Assembly (NCBI GenBank): GCA_029863175.1
Contig: JAOTVX010000012.1
Location: 13,344 to 77,343, forward strand
DNA from: Betaproteobacteria bacterium
GTDB taxonomy: Bacteria; Pseudomonadota; Gammaproteobacteria; Burkholderiales; SG8-41
Length of the DNA stretch: 64,000 bases
Direction of reading: 5' to 3'
Shown here: positions 33,789 through 42,860 of the stretch, piece by piece
Numbering within the stretch: the first letter of the stretch is position 1
Layout of the letters: each line of letters opens with the position of its first letter
Program-made: the position numbers and the translations under genes
The notes under the pieces: model-generated
Databases searched by the model: none
Seen by the model: the letters and a program-made list of their open reading frames with translations, nothing else
Told to the model about the DNA's origin: nothing

Positions 33789-34540
33789 CCGTCGACGTTG
33801 ATGCAGCAACCCGTCACGTAGCTCGCGGCATCGGAGGCAAGAAACGCGATGACGTTTGCGACCTCTTCGGCCTCGCCCATACGTCCGAGCGGGACAGTCT
33901 TGCCCGTTTTCGCGTAATGTTCCTCCACGGAGATCTTGTTGCGCGCGGCACTGCGCTCCTGTTGCTTGGACTTGATCTTGCCCACGGCCACCGCATTCAC
34001 CAGGATGTTGTGGGCCGCCAGCTCTTTCGACAGCGCCTTGGTGAGCGCCAGGCCCGCGGCCCGCGAGATGGTGGTAGGGAAGGTCCCCTCGAACGGCGTC
34101 TTGGCGGCAACCATGTTGAGGCTGATGATCCGCCCCCCGCCCTGCTTTTTCATGTGCGGGATCGCCGCGCGTGCGGTACGGATATGGGCAAAAACCTTGA
34201 TATTGATATCGCTCTGCCAGGCGTCGTCGTTCACCGCGTCGAATGGAGACTGCCCGGTGCCGCCCGCATTGTTGATCACGGCATCGATGCGGCCGAAGTG
34301 CTTGACCGTCTCCTCGATGAAACGCTCGGCATCGCCAGGCTTGGCCGCGTCGGCCACCACCGCGAGCACGTCGCAGCCGGATTTCCTGAGTTCGTCTGCG
34401 AACGCGTTGAGCACCTCCGGGCGCCGCGCGCAAATGGCGATCTTCGTGCCTTCAGCGGCAAAACGCAGCGCGGTCGCGCGCCCGATGCCTTCGCTGCCGC
34501 CGGTGATCGCGACGACCTTCCCGCGTAGTGCCAGATCCAT
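33767..34540 (-). CDS. SDR-family protein with replaced catalytic residues
   Basis: A 257-residue short-chain dehydrogenase fold. NAD(P) binding is intact: GGSEGIG near residues 14-20, ARRPE at the end of strand 2 and NNAGG near 90. At the active site ISLNMVAAKTP has no Ser in the usual place, and the YxxxK motif reads TISRA, so Tyr and Lys are both replaced. The C-terminal GCCINVDGG motif is normal. Similar degenerate members are common in Burkholderiales beside mono-oxygenase or acyl-CoA genes. Activity as an oxidoreductase is doubtful. Confidence 0.87.
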   Translation of the reverse strand: MDLALRGKVVAITGGSEGIGRATALRFAAEGTKIAICARRPEVLNAFADELRKSGCDVLAVVADAAKPGDAERFIEETVKHFGRIDAVINNAGGTGQSPFDAVNDDAWQSDINIKVFAHIRTARAAIPHMKKQGGGRIISLNMVAAKTPFEGTFPTTISRAAGLALTKALSKELAAHNILVNAVAVGKIKSKQQERSAARNKISVEEHYAKTGKTVPLGRMGEAEEVANVIAFLASDAASYVTGCCINVDGGLSGVL

Positions 34541-34694
34541 GAGTCCTCCTTGAAATTTCGGAAAAAGGTGGATTTTGACACAGGACGCGCAGTGCGGCGA
34601 CCCAACTCGTTACAGATGCTTGCCGACGGTTATCGCGTTGAGCGCGCTACGGATCTATGGAGTTTTGCTCTTCTCGGCGGGCTCGGCGCCTCGG

Positions 34695-34790
34695 CGGTGC
34701 TGATTCTGCTTCTCTTGGCGTCTTGGCGGTTCATTCACTACCGTGATTCATGGTTCTCTTGGCTCCTTGGCGTTCGGAATTTCGGGGTTG
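34695..34790. repeat. CTTGGCGTCTTGGCGGTTC word repeat
   Basis: In the 34541-34812 gap. Words of TCTTGGCGTCTTGGCGG and TTGGCTCCTTGGCG stand before the dehydrogenase gene; no coding frame is supported. Confidence 0.5.
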
Positions 34791-34812
34791 CCGACTCTGC
34801 TAAACTGCGCGG

Positions 34813-35793
34813 GTGATCATCGCGATTCCCGACGACTACCACGGCGTCGTCGCTCAGCTTGCCTGCTTCTCCAGATTGTCGGGTCATGACGTGCGCGTTT
34901 TCTGCGACGCGGCGCCGCCGACCGGGAAGCTCGTGCAACACCTGCGGGACGCCGACGTCATTGTCCCGATCAGGGAGCGCACCCTTTTTACGCGGGAACT
35001 CATCGCCTCGCTCCCCAAATTGAGGCTCATCAGCCAGACTGGCCGCAGCACGCGCCATATCGACATCGCGGCCTGCACTGAGCGCGGCATCGCCGTCACC
35101 GCGGGCACTCACGCGTCGCCCTATACGGTCGCCGAGCATACCTGGGCCCTCATCCTCTCGGCGCTTCGCCATATCCCCGAGGATGCCGCCCTCATGAAGC
35201 GCGGCGAATGGCGCGCGAGCTTTAGCACGGGGCTGCGCGGCAAAACGCTAGGTGTGTTCGGCCTCGGCATGATTGGAAAGCTGATTGCCATGCCGGCGGG
35301 CGCCTTCGGCATGCAGGTCCTCGTCCACGGCCGGGAATCTTCTCTCGTCGCCGCCCGCGCAGCTGGTTACGAAATCGCGGACAGTAAAGCGGATTTCTTC
35401 GCGCGCAGCGATGTCCTGTGTGCGATGGTGCGGCTCTCTCCCGTCACGCGCGGCATTGTGACGGCAGAGGACTTGGCACAAATGAAACCCACCGCCTTGT
35501 TCGTCAACACGGCGCGCGCGGAACTTGTCGCACCCGGTGCCCTGGTCAACGCCCTCAGCAAGGGAAGGCCGGGTTTCGCTGTGACAGACGTGTATGAGAA
35601 CGAGCCTGTCCTGCGCGGTGACCATCCTCTTCTGAAACTGGACAACGCGCTTTGCACGCCGCACACCGCGTGGCTCGAGCGCGAAACCTACGAGCTGTAT
35701 TTCGGTGAGGCTTTCGACAATCTTCTCGCGTTTCTCGCCGGCAAGCCGGTCAATATGGTGAACCCCGAAGTATTGGCGAGACACAAGGCGTGA
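34813..35793 (+). CDS. D-2-hydroxyacid dehydrogenase family protein
   Basis: A 326-residue NAD-dependent 2-hydroxyacid dehydrogenase. The cofactor motif is GVFGLGMIGKL near residue 147. The catalytic residues are in place: Arg in VNTARAELV near 237, Glu in VYENEP near 266 and His in TPHTAWLE near 284. The segment VAEHTWALILS follows the family pattern. The GTG at 34813 is the only suitable start. Substrate is unclear; the phosphoglycerate dehydrogenase type is excluded by its length. Confidence 0.92.
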   Translation: MIIAIPDDYHGVVAQLACFSRLSGHDVRVFCDAAPPTGKLVQHLRDADVIVPIRERTLFTRELIASLPKLRLISQTGRSTRHIDIAACTERGIAVTAGTHASPYTVAEHTWALILSALRHIPEDAALMKRGEWRASFSTGLRGKTLGVFGLGMIGKLIAMPAGAFGMQVLVHGRESSLVAARAAGYEIADSKADFFARSDVLCAMVRLSPVTRGIVTAEDLAQMKPTALFVNTARAELVAPGALVNALSKGRPGFAVTDVYENEPVLRGDHPLLKLDNALCTPHTAWLERETYELYFGEAFDNLLAFLAGKPVNMVNPEVLARHKA

Positions 35794-35855
35794 CGGGTGA
35801 GTCGACTCCCTATTCGCCATTTACGATTCACGATTCACGCAATTGAGCGATCGAA

Positions 35856-36104
35856 ATGAAGACCTTATTCGACCAAGAGCTGGTTGAGGCGATGGAGCAG
35901 CTTTGCGATGAGACCAGTGAAGCGATGCAGCTCGCAAAAATGAGCCCGGATCTCGACGACCTCGCCGCCTGCCTGGCGGTAGCCCTGCTCAAGCTGAGCC
36001 TTGCGACCGGCTTTGTCGAGCAGCGCCACCCTGGCTTCGCCAAGGACATCGAGGAAAAGCGCCAGAAGGTGATCGCGGCGCTTACGGAAGGCCAGAAACA
36101 TTGA
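35856..36104 (+). CDS. Small helical protein of unknown function
   Basis: An 82-residue protein predicted almost fully helical with acidic start (LFDQELVEAMEQLCDETSEA), a central DDLAACLAVALLKLSLA helix and a basic tail. No signal peptide. No family is recognised. It follows the dehydrogenase gene after a 62-bp spacer. The frame preference and a plausible start context support coding, but function is unknown. Confidence 0.6.
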   Translation: MKTLFDQELVEAMEQLCDETSEAMQLAKMSPDLDDLAACLAVALLKLSLATGFVEQRHPGFAKDIEEKRQKVIAALTEGQKH

Positions 36105-36117
36105 AGGCGTGACCCGA

Positions 36118-36390
36118 ACGTATCTCAAAAACCATCATTAGCCGCAGATAAACACAGATGAACGCGGCTGAAGAGCAAATATCAGCCACAGAGATCACAG
36201 AGAACACAGAGGTTTGAAATTTGAGCCGATCGCTGCTGTGTTGCTTTTTCTCTGTGAACTCTGTGTTCTCCGTGGCTAATGCTTTTTGCGCGTCAAGCCT
36301 ATTGCTGTCCATCGGCGGCTAATATAGATTTAGGCGCTTTGTTATATCTGCGTTCATCGGCGTTTATCTGCGGCTTAGAATGTCATTCTA
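36118..36390. repeat. Dense cluster of word repeats with long inverted pair
   Basis: The gap 36105-36423 contains GCCGCAGATAAACACAGATG, an inverted pair GCCACAGAGATCACAGAGAA (36181-36210) / CTCTGTGAACTCTGTGTTCT (36250-36278), then GTCCATCGGCGGCTAA and two TCTGCG/TTTATCTGCGGC words. No gene is seen. Confidence 0.65.
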
Positions 36391-36423
36391 TTTTTTAACA
36401 CACGTTGCTGCGAATGGTGACTC

Positions 36424-36909
36424 GTGAGAGCGTTGATTTTCTGGGAGCAGCCCTTGCGGGTAGCGGGCCCCGGCTCGACAGCGAATGCGGTCGCCAGGCT
36501 CAACGCACAATTTTCAGTGGGCCGCTTTGGGAGCAAAGAGCGCCTGACCGGGTCGCTGCGGGGCTCCCGGCTCACAGCCTGGAGGGCCACCTTGCTCGGT
36601 CGCGCCGGGGACGTGGTGGAATTCGACGGCGAGATACGCTCTGCCGGAGAAGGGACCGTCATCGAGGGCGTGGTCAGGTATCAGGCCGCAACCAAGATCC
36701 AGTTCGCCGGCCTGCTGGCGATCGGGGTAGTGTTGACGGTTGCGGGAGTCACGCAGAAATTGTCCGGGACCGCCGCCGGTCCGGAATTGCTTGGCCTCGG
36801 TCTTTTCGTGACCGTCGTGACGGTCCTGTGGATCGGGTCGAGCGCAGGCATGCGTCATGTTCAGGTCCAGTTTCTCGAAGAGAAACTCGGCGGGGTAATG
36901 GCCCGGTGA
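36424..36909 (+). CDS. Small membrane protein of unknown function
   Basis: A 161-residue protein. The N-terminal 95 residues are soluble and include the repeated-looking EFDGEIRSAGEGTVIEGVVR; two transmembrane segments follow (FAGLLAIGVVLTVAGV and LLGLGLFVTVVTVLWIG). The C-terminus is short and charged. The GTG at 36424 is taken as start (VRALIFWEQPLR). No family is recognised. It is surrounded on both sides by repeat words rather than by coupled genes. Confidence 0.6.
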   Translation: MRALIFWEQPLRVAGPGSTANAVARLNAQFSVGRFGSKERLTGSLRGSRLTAWRATLLGRAGDVVEFDGEIRSAGEGTVIEGVVRYQAATKIQFAGLLAIGVVLTVAGVTQKLSGTAAGPELLGLGLFVTVVTVLWIGSSAGMRHVQVQFLEEKLGGVMAR

Positions 36910-37130
36910 AACCGTGACGGGTGATGGGTGACGGGTGATGAGTGGGGAGCCCAACATTCGTAAATCGTGTTTTGTTTCTCTCCGCGCGCCCTGTGGTTCA
37001 ATTAGTGTTCTTGTGTTGATTGGCGCCTTGGCGGTTTAGCTTTGCAGTTCATCGGCGTCCATCGGCGGCTAATATAGATCTTTGCTTTTCGTTGCATCTG
37101 TGTTTATCTGCTGCTGATTTTGGGTTTGTT
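36910..37130. repeat. Word repeats (GTGACGGGTGATGGGTGACG; TTGGCGCCTTGGCGG; CATCGGCGGCTAA)
   Basis: The spacer between the membrane protein and the aconitase-like pair contains GTGACGGGTGATGGG words, TCTCCGCGCGCCCTGTGG, TTGGCGCCTTGGCGG and TCCATCGGCGGCTAATATAG. The last word is shared with 36.3 kb. Confidence 0.55.
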
Positions 37131-37138
37131 GAAGCAAC

Positions 37139-38446
37139 ATGGGAATGACCGCTGTCGAAAAGGTGCTGGCACGTGCGAGCGGCAAGTCTGACGTGAGGGC
37201 GGGCGATGTCGTCTATCCCGCGCCCGACTTCATCATGATCCACGACGGGGTCGTGATGGGTGCCAAGCGCGAACTCGACACCCTCGGCATCGACCGCCTC
37301 GCGGCACCGGACAAGGTCGTCATGGTCACTGACCACGACGTGATCTACGGCAGCGCGCGCGCCGCTGAGCGGGGCGATTTCAACCGCAAGGCTGCGCGCC
37401 AGTGGGGCGTGAAGCACTTTTTCGACGTGGGCCGCGGCGGACATGGTCATATCTTCCCGATGGAAACCGGGATGCTGCTGCCAGGCATGTTCTATTTCGA
37501 CAACGACCGCCACGCGACGAACGCGGGGGCCATTGGCGCATTCGGATTCCGGGTCGGCGCGGAAATCTCACGGGTGCTGGCGACCGGCACCAACTGGGTC
37601 ATGGTCCCGAAGTCCGTGCGCTTGAGGGTCCGGGGCGCCCTGAAACCCGGCGTGCACGCCCGTGACGTGGGCTTCCACCTCGCCACGCGCATTGCCAATG
37701 AATCGTTGAAGCTCGACCTCGATTACCGCGTGCTGGAATTCGCGGGCGAGATCGGCCAGTTCGACCTTGCGGCGCGCACCGCCCTTTGTTCAAGCCCGAC
37801 CGAGATGCGCGCGTACGGCGTATTCTTTCCGCCATCCGAATCGATTATCGCCCTCGCCAAGGCGCGAGCACAGCGTCCTTTCACGCCCATCTACCCCGAC
37901 GCCGATGCGAGCTACGAAGCGGACCTCGAGCTCGACGTCAGCGCGCTGGAGCCTCAGATCGCGCTGCCCGGCGGCGTGCACAAGGCGGTGGACTTGTCCA
38001 AGGTCGCAGGAACGCCCGTGAGTCACGCATTCATCGGGTCGTGCGGGTCCGGGATGTACGAGGACCTCGTGACCGCGGCCAGCATCCTCAGCGGCCGGCG
38101 TATCGACCCCGGAATCCGCCTCTTCATCGCGCCGGGCTCGGAGCGATCCACCAAGCGCATGATCCAGGACGGCATCATGCAGATCTTCATCGAGGCAGGC
38201 GCAGTCTTGCTGCCTGCCGGTTGCGGTCCGTGCAATGACGCGGTGATCGGCCCCGTGCACTCGGGCGAAGCTTCGATCTCAACCGCTGCCAACAACAACG
38301 CCGGACGCTTCGGAGCAATGGACGCAAAGCTCTACTTGGGGAGCCCCGCGACCGTGGCTGCGTCCGCGATCGCGGGGCGAGTTGCCGATCCGCGCAGCGT
38401 TCCCGCCTCGCAGGAGGTTCTGCGCCTGGCGCAGGAGGCCGCGTGA
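37139..38446 (+). CDS. Aconitase/isopropylmalate dehydratase-family large subunit
   Basis: A 435-residue protein of the aconitase superfamily; the length matches a LeuC-type large subunit. Fe-S ligands are expected in SHAFIGSCGSGMYEDL (about residue 300) and in the CxxC of PAGCGPCNDAV (about 360). Substrate/active-site segments include GHIFPMETGMLLPG and HATNAGAIGAFGF. It overlaps the small-subunit gene, so they form a heterodimer. Several residues differ from LeuC, so the substrate is likely another hydroxyacid; not resolved. Confidence 0.9.
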   Translation: MGMTAVEKVLARASGKSDVRAGDVVYPAPDFIMIHDGVVMGAKRELDTLGIDRLAAPDKVVMVTDHDVIYGSARAAERGDFNRKAARQWGVKHFFDVGRGGHGHIFPMETGMLLPGMFYFDNDRHATNAGAIGAFGFRVGAEISRVLATGTNWVMVPKSVRLRVRGALKPGVHARDVGFHLATRIANESLKLDLDYRVLEFAGEIGQFDLAARTALCSSPTEMRAYGVFFPPSESIIALAKARAQRPFTPIYPDADASYEADLELDVSALEPQIALPGGVHKAVDLSKVAGTPVSHAFIGSCGSGMYEDLVTAASILSGRRIDPGIRLFIAPGSERSTKRMIQDGIMQIFIEAGAVLLPAGCGPCNDAVIGPVHSGEASISTAANNNAGRFGAMDAKLYLGSPATVAASAIAGRVADPRSVPASQEVLRLAQEAA

Positions 38447-38973
38447 GCGATTTCGACTGGGTCCTCAAAGGCCGCTGCTACAAGCTGGGACATGACGTCC
38501 CGCACGCCGGCGGGGTCATTCCCAACCGCTACATCGTCGCGCGACAATTTGACCCTGCCGTGCTCATCCAACACCTGTTCGAGGAGACCGACCCGGGATT
38601 TCACCAGCGCTGCGAAGCCGGCGACATCATCATCACCGGGCGCAATTTCGGCATGGGGCCCAAAATGAACGGCTATATCGCGATGCGCGCCCTGGGACTT
38701 GGGCTCGTGTGCGAATCGATGCCCTTCCTTGCCTACCGCGCCGCGATCGGCGAAGGCCTGCGCGTGCTGACCGACTGTCCCGCGGTTACCGAGATCTGCG
38801 AAACCGGCGACGAACTCGAAGTCGACTTCCGTAACGGGTTCTTCGTCAACCGCACGCGGGTTGTCTCGCGCGAGTACCCGCCGATGCCCGAGACGCTGAT
38901 GGAAATCGTCGCGCTCGGCGGCAACTCAGGCTGGCTGAAGCGCTGGTGGCGCCAACAGCAGAAAACAGGGTGA
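38443..38973 (+). CDS. Aconitase-family small subunit (LeuD-like)
   Basis: A 176-residue swivelling small subunit. The GTG start overlaps the stop of the large subunit as GTGA. A typical GRNFGMGPKMNGY segment (about residue 66) takes the place of the GxNFGxGSSR substrate loop of LeuD; SSR is absent here and reads PKM, so substrate contacts differ. VARQFDPAVLIQHLFEETDP and CESMPFLAYRAAIGEGL follow the family layout. Confidence 0.88.
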   Translation: MSDFDWVLKGRCYKLGHDVPHAGGVIPNRYIVARQFDPAVLIQHLFEETDPGFHQRCEAGDIIITGRNFGMGPKMNGYIAMRALGLGLVCESMPFLAYRAAIGEGLRVLTDCPAVTEICETGDELEVDFRNGFFVNRTRVVSREYPPMPETLMEIVALGGNSGWLKRWWRQQQKTG

Positions 38974-39100
38974 TGAGAGATGGTGATGGAAGACCGTAGG
39001 ATCGCAACGCTATGTCTGGTATTCGCCCGTGGGCCGGTGCGTCCCAAGGGTTTTCATCACCATTTTCCATCACCAGTACACATCACCAGTACTCATCACT
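38970..39100. repeat. GATGGTGATG inverted-word repeat, locus 4
   Basis: A left arm of GTGATGAGAGATGGTGATGG (38970-38989) faces a right arm of CATCACC words (39055-39100). The centre is unrelated to that of the other three loci. Confidence 0.72.
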
Positions 39101-39131
39101 GTTTTGAAAATCCGCCAGCCTAGCCCTTGTG

Positions 39132-39860
39132 ATGCCCTCGGAATATCAAAATGCGCTCGGGCAGCCGATTGGGCCGCCGCTGCCGAACTGGACTGCGCCA
39201 CCGCTGCCGCCCCGCGAGCCGATGACGGGGCGTTTTTGCCGTGTCGAACTGCTCGACCCCGGGCGGCATGCAGAAGATCTCTATCGGGCAAACGGCTTCG
39301 ACGCGGAAGGCCGCAACTGGACCTACATGAACTATGGCCCTTTCGACTCTTTTGCGGCCTATCGCAGCTGGATGGAGGGATTTTGCCTCGGAGAGGATCC
39401 GCTGTTTTACGCGATCGTGGACGACGCGACCGGGAAGGCGGTCGGGGTGGCGAGCTATCACCGGATTGATCCCAGGATCGGTGTGATCGAAGTGGGTCAC
39501 ATCAATTACTCGCCGCTGCTGCAGCGCAAGCCGGCGGCGACCGAGGCGATGTACCTCATGATGAAGCGCGCCTTCGAGCTGGGTTACCGCCGCTATGAAT
39601 GGAAGTGTGACTCGCTCAACGCGTCCTCGCGCGCCGCCGCGCAGCGGCTGGGATTTTCATACGAGGGAATCTTCCGGCAGGCAACGGTCTACAAGGGCCG
39701 CAGCCGCGATACTGCCTGGTATGCGGCGATCGACATGGAATGGCCCGAAGTCGAGCGCGCATTCCGGCATTGGCTCGATCCCTCCAACTTCGACGAGGAC
39801 GGCAGGCAGCGGGCGCGGCTTTCGGCACTGACGGGGTCTATCCTCAAACGGCGCGGCTGA
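39132..39860 (+). CDS. GNAT-family N-acetyltransferase
   Basis: A 242-residue protein of the RimJ/RimL-type acetyltransferase group. Residues about 95-190 contain VGVASYHRIDPRIGVIEVGH and KRAFELGYRRYEWKCDSLN, an acetyl-CoA-binding pattern, and AAAQRLGFSYEGIFRQATVYKG, typical of these families. A GTG at 39129 directly precedes the ATG at 39132. Substrate may be a protein terminus or a small amine. Not linked in operon with a neighbour; the IS element follows. Confidence 0.9.
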   Translation: MPSEYQNALGQPIGPPLPNWTAPPLPPREPMTGRFCRVELLDPGRHAEDLYRANGFDAEGRNWTYMNYGPFDSFAAYRSWMEGFCLGEDPLFYAIVDDATGKAVGVASYHRIDPRIGVIEVGHINYSPLLQRKPAATEAMYLMMKRAFELGYRRYEWKCDSLNASSRAAAQRLGFSYEGIFRQATVYKGRSRDTAWYAAIDMEWPEVERAFRHWLDPSNFDEDGRQRARLSALTGSILKRRG

Positions 39861-39951
39861 CAGCGGGTGACCTGGACCGGAAACAGCTGATTGCCCGACG
39901 GATGTTTAGAACCGTTCTCAAAATACCCGGAAAACCGCAGGATCCTTAATT

Positions 39952-41417
39952 GTACTGTGTTAGCGGTCGTGGTACCGTCGCGAGGTGTTTATCGTAACCG
40001 TGGAGGTGCGCGATGGGTAGGGGCGTGGAAACGCGATTCGAACGTTATGCCGAGAAGATGGTGGAGGCGCTGGGTCATGCGAACCGGGCGACCCCAGCGC
40101 GCTGGTATCTGAGAGGTCTGATGCTGCCGGGGCAACGCAAGAGCGTGGAACCGATGGCCGCCCGTGTGCATCCGCAGGATGTCGAATCGGCGCATCAATC
40201 GATGCACCACCTGGTGGCCGACTCCGATTGGAGCGATACGGCGTTGCTGAGTGCGGTGGCACGCGAGGTGGTGCCGGTATTGCGCCAGCAGGGGCAGGCG
40301 CCGTGCTTCTGGATCATCGACGACACGAGCTATCGTAAGTGGGGCAAGCACTCGGTGGGCGTGGCGCGCCAGTATTGCGGGCACCTGGGCAAGACGGAGA
40401 ATTGCCAGGTGGCGGTGAGTCTGACGCTGGCCACCGTGGCGGGGAGTCTGCCGGTGAACTACCGGCTGTATCTGCCGCACGAGTGGACCCGGAACAAGAA
40501 GCGATGCCAGGCCGCGGGTGTGCCCAAAGCGGTGAGGTTTGCCACCAAGGGGCAAATCGCCTGGGCGCAGATCGAGGCGGCGCTCGCGGCCGGCCTCCCG
40601 CGCGGCACCGTGCTCATGGATGCCGCCTACGGCGATGAGGCGGCGATGCGTGATCGACTCAGCGCGCACGAGCTCTCCTACGCGGTAGCGGTACGGCCGG
40701 CAACCACCGTGTGGTGGGGCCAGCATCAACCTGCGCCTGCGCTCGCGCAACAGACTCGCGGTCGGCGCCGCACCCGCGTGCGACGCGACGCGGGGCATCA
40801 GCCGCGCAGCGTGCTTGATCTCGCCCGGACATTGCCCGCGGCAAGCTTTCGCAAAGTCGAATGGCGCGAGGGCACGAACGCAGCGCTCGCTTCGCGCTTT
40901 GCGCGGCGGCGCGTGCGTGCCGCGCAGGGTGGTCGTGCCCGCGATGAGGAATGGCTGCTCATCGAATGGCCGCGCGGTGAAGCCAAACCCACGCATTATT
41001 TCCTGTCTAACTTGCCCGAAACCTGCTCGCTTGAGGCTCTGGTGGCCACCGTCAAGATGCGCTGGCGTATCGAACGCGACTACCTTGAACTCAAACAAGA
41101 ACTCGGTCTCGGTCATTACGAGGGGCGCAACTGGCGCGGCTTTCATCATCACGCGAGCCTGTGTATCGCCGCCTACGGCTTTCTCATGCTCGAACGCCTG
41201 GCCGGGAGTAAAAAAAACTCCGCTCGACTACCAGCGCCTGCCCTACCCGAAACCTTCCGCCCGCGCGGGGCTGGGCCCGATGCAGCGCCACATCCCGTGG
41301 TCGATCGCCACCGCTCGCCATCGACTGGCACGCGCCATCGCGCGAGGGCTCCCGCAGTGCCCGTGCTGCGGGAAAGCGTACCGGCGGGCAGCGGCGCGTG
41401 ATTAGCAAACACAGTAC
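39952..41417. mobile_element. IS701-type insertion sequence
   Basis: A 1466-bp element. Terminal inverted repeats start GTACTGTGTTAGC on the left (39952) and, read from the other strand, GTACTGTGTTTGC on the right (ending 41417). One transposase gene fills the interior. I could not find a matching target duplication next to either end. Confidence 0.8.
40013..41405 (+). CDS. IS701-family transposase, 3' end shifted at an A8 run
   Basis: A DDE transposase of the IS701 family. The N-terminal KMVEALGHANRATPARWYLR, the DDE first Asp in FWIIDDTSYRKWGKHSVGVA (about residue 100), second Asp in GTVLMDAAYGDEAAMRD and the Glu in the MRWRIERDYLELKQELGLG segment are intact. At 41209-41216 a run of eight A shifts the frame; with seven the tail would read KKTPLDYQRLPYPKPSAR and end in YRRAAARD at 41405. 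The unshifted frame ends at 41401 with an unrelated Arg/Pro-rich tail. Either a real indel or transcriptional slippage on the A run. Confidence 0.85.
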
Positions 41418-41453
41418 GACTATTTACTGCGGTTAACGGATAGGAGAGCCATC

Positions 41454-42860
41454 ATGCGAGACACCGCGCGGGGCCGATGGATTTTCGGGGGTCTTATCCT
41501 CTTATGCGCTTTGCTAAGCGCTGGCTGTTCGCTGATCGAGGAATGGCTGACGGGGGACGAATGGCGTAGCCCCCGTGTCGTTAAGGTCACGGGTGTAAAA
41601 AAGTTATGCCCCTACCCGCCCTCGTGGTGCATCACTCCCAGAGAGGGGCGTCCCGCCGGAGTTCTGGCCCGTGATGGCGATCTCTTTAGTGCCTCCAAAG
41701 AAAAAGAAGGCGTTCCGTTCCTTTATCGAGAAACCGACGGGGAATCGTTGGTCCTGGATATACGTGGCGACATGGTTTTCTTGAACGGAAAGGCCGTGAC
41801 GATCCAGCTTTCGGACAGCACAGGATGGGAGTGGCTCCGGAAGGCCTCGGTCGAGGACCTGGCCAGCTTGCGCCTTCTGTTTATTAACGTAAAGACAGAG
41901 ACTCTCGATTTCTCTCTCTTGGAAAAGGTGGCCCGGGTGCGACCGAACGTTGGGCTCTTTCTGGACAGGGTTGGACAGTCTAAATCGACTGACCTCGTCG
42001 TCCGTTTGGTCACACTTTTCGAGCCACGTTTCCTCTTCATCAACCTGGACGTGCTCTCGGCGCAGTTTGATGCGCTCGAGCCGCGGCTCGCGAAGCTGGA
42101 GACGTTGTGGATCCACGGAGAGGGGTCGTTGGACTTTCTCCCCCGCCTCCCGCGCCTTCGCACACTTTTGTTGAACAATTGGGTCCGAGCGGGATCAGGC
42201 GAAATCCCCGCTGGGAGCCGAACGTTGCGCTCCCTGACCATCATGAAGGGGGAAAAAAAGGTAGAAGATCTTTCATTTCTGCGGAACGTGACGGGCCTCC
42301 GAGAGCTGGTTCTGTGGAGGTTTGATGACCTAAAGGACATCACCGCACTGGCCGCGTTTCCCGATCTCAAGAAACTCGACATCTTTTTCGTCAAGAAGGA
42401 GAACATCTCGGATCTTTCGGTTCTCGAGCGTCTTCCCAAACTGGCCTGGCTGAAGTTTCCGTGGAACACCACACAGAAAACCTTCGCCAAAGTGATCGCG
42501 AGCCACCCCGACCTTGAGATCATCGCGCTCGGTTCTGAGCACATTCGCGATCTCTCGCCCCTTCAGAGTCTCCGACATCCGAGAGCGGCAATCCTCCTCT
42601 TCCTGAAGGAAGACGTTGATCTCGCTCCGCTTCACGAGCTGAAGAGCTTGGAGTACTTGGGCCTGAACGAAAAGGCTTTCAAGGGGCAAGCGGCCAAGAA
42701 GACCGAAGCCCTGGAAAAGGCGCTTCCGGACACCTTCGTGGCACAGGTCCAACCCTTCTGCCTGGGCTCCGGGTGGATCCTGCTGTTGCTTCCGGCGATC
42801 GTTCTCTTTCGACGCTTGTGGCCACGCGGGCAGGGCCTGAGGGTTAAAGCCCATGCGTGA
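41454..42860 (+). CDS. Leucine-rich-repeat lipoprotein with C-terminal sorting-like tail
   Basis: A 468-residue protein. The signal peptide ends in the lipobox LLSAGCS near residue 25. Residues about 150-420 hold irregular leucine-rich repeats of 22-25 residues (such as LPRLPRLRTLLLNNW, VTGLRELVLWRFDDLKDITAL). The C-terminus reads PFCLGSGWILLLLPAIVLFRR: Cys, small residues, a hydrophobic helix and Arg. That layout resembles the tripartite signals recognised by sorting intramembrane proteases. It overlaps the start of the CPBP protease gene by 8 bp. No homologue is recognised for the whole protein. Base composition is less GC-skewed than that of most genes here. Confidence 0.72.
   Translation: MRDTARGRWIFGGLILLCALLSAGCSLIEEWLTGDEWRSPRVVKVTGVKKLCPYPPSWCITPREGRPAGVLARDGDLFSASKEKEGVPFLYRETDGESLVLDIRGDMVFLNGKAVTIQLSDSTGWEWLRKASVEDLASLRLLFINVKTETLDFSLLEKVARVRPNVGLFLDRVGQSKSTDLVVRLVTLFEPRFLFINLDVLSAQFDALEPRLAKLETLWIHGEGSLDFLPRLPRLRTLLLNNWVRAGSGEIPAGSRTLRSLTIMKGEKKVEDLSFLRNVTGLRELVLWRFDDLKDITALAAFPDLKKLDIFFVKKENISDLSVLERLPKLAWLKFPWNTTQKTFAKVIASHPDLEIIALGSEHIRDLSPLQSLRHPRAAILLFLKEDVDLAPLHELKSLEYLGLNEKAFKGQAAKKTEALEKALPDTFVAQVQPFCLGSGWILLLLPAIVLFRRLWPRGQGLRVKAHA

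Noticed and set aside
39952..41417. Target-site duplication of the IS
   Set aside because: Compared 4-bp flanks for several end positions; none matched, so none is claimed.
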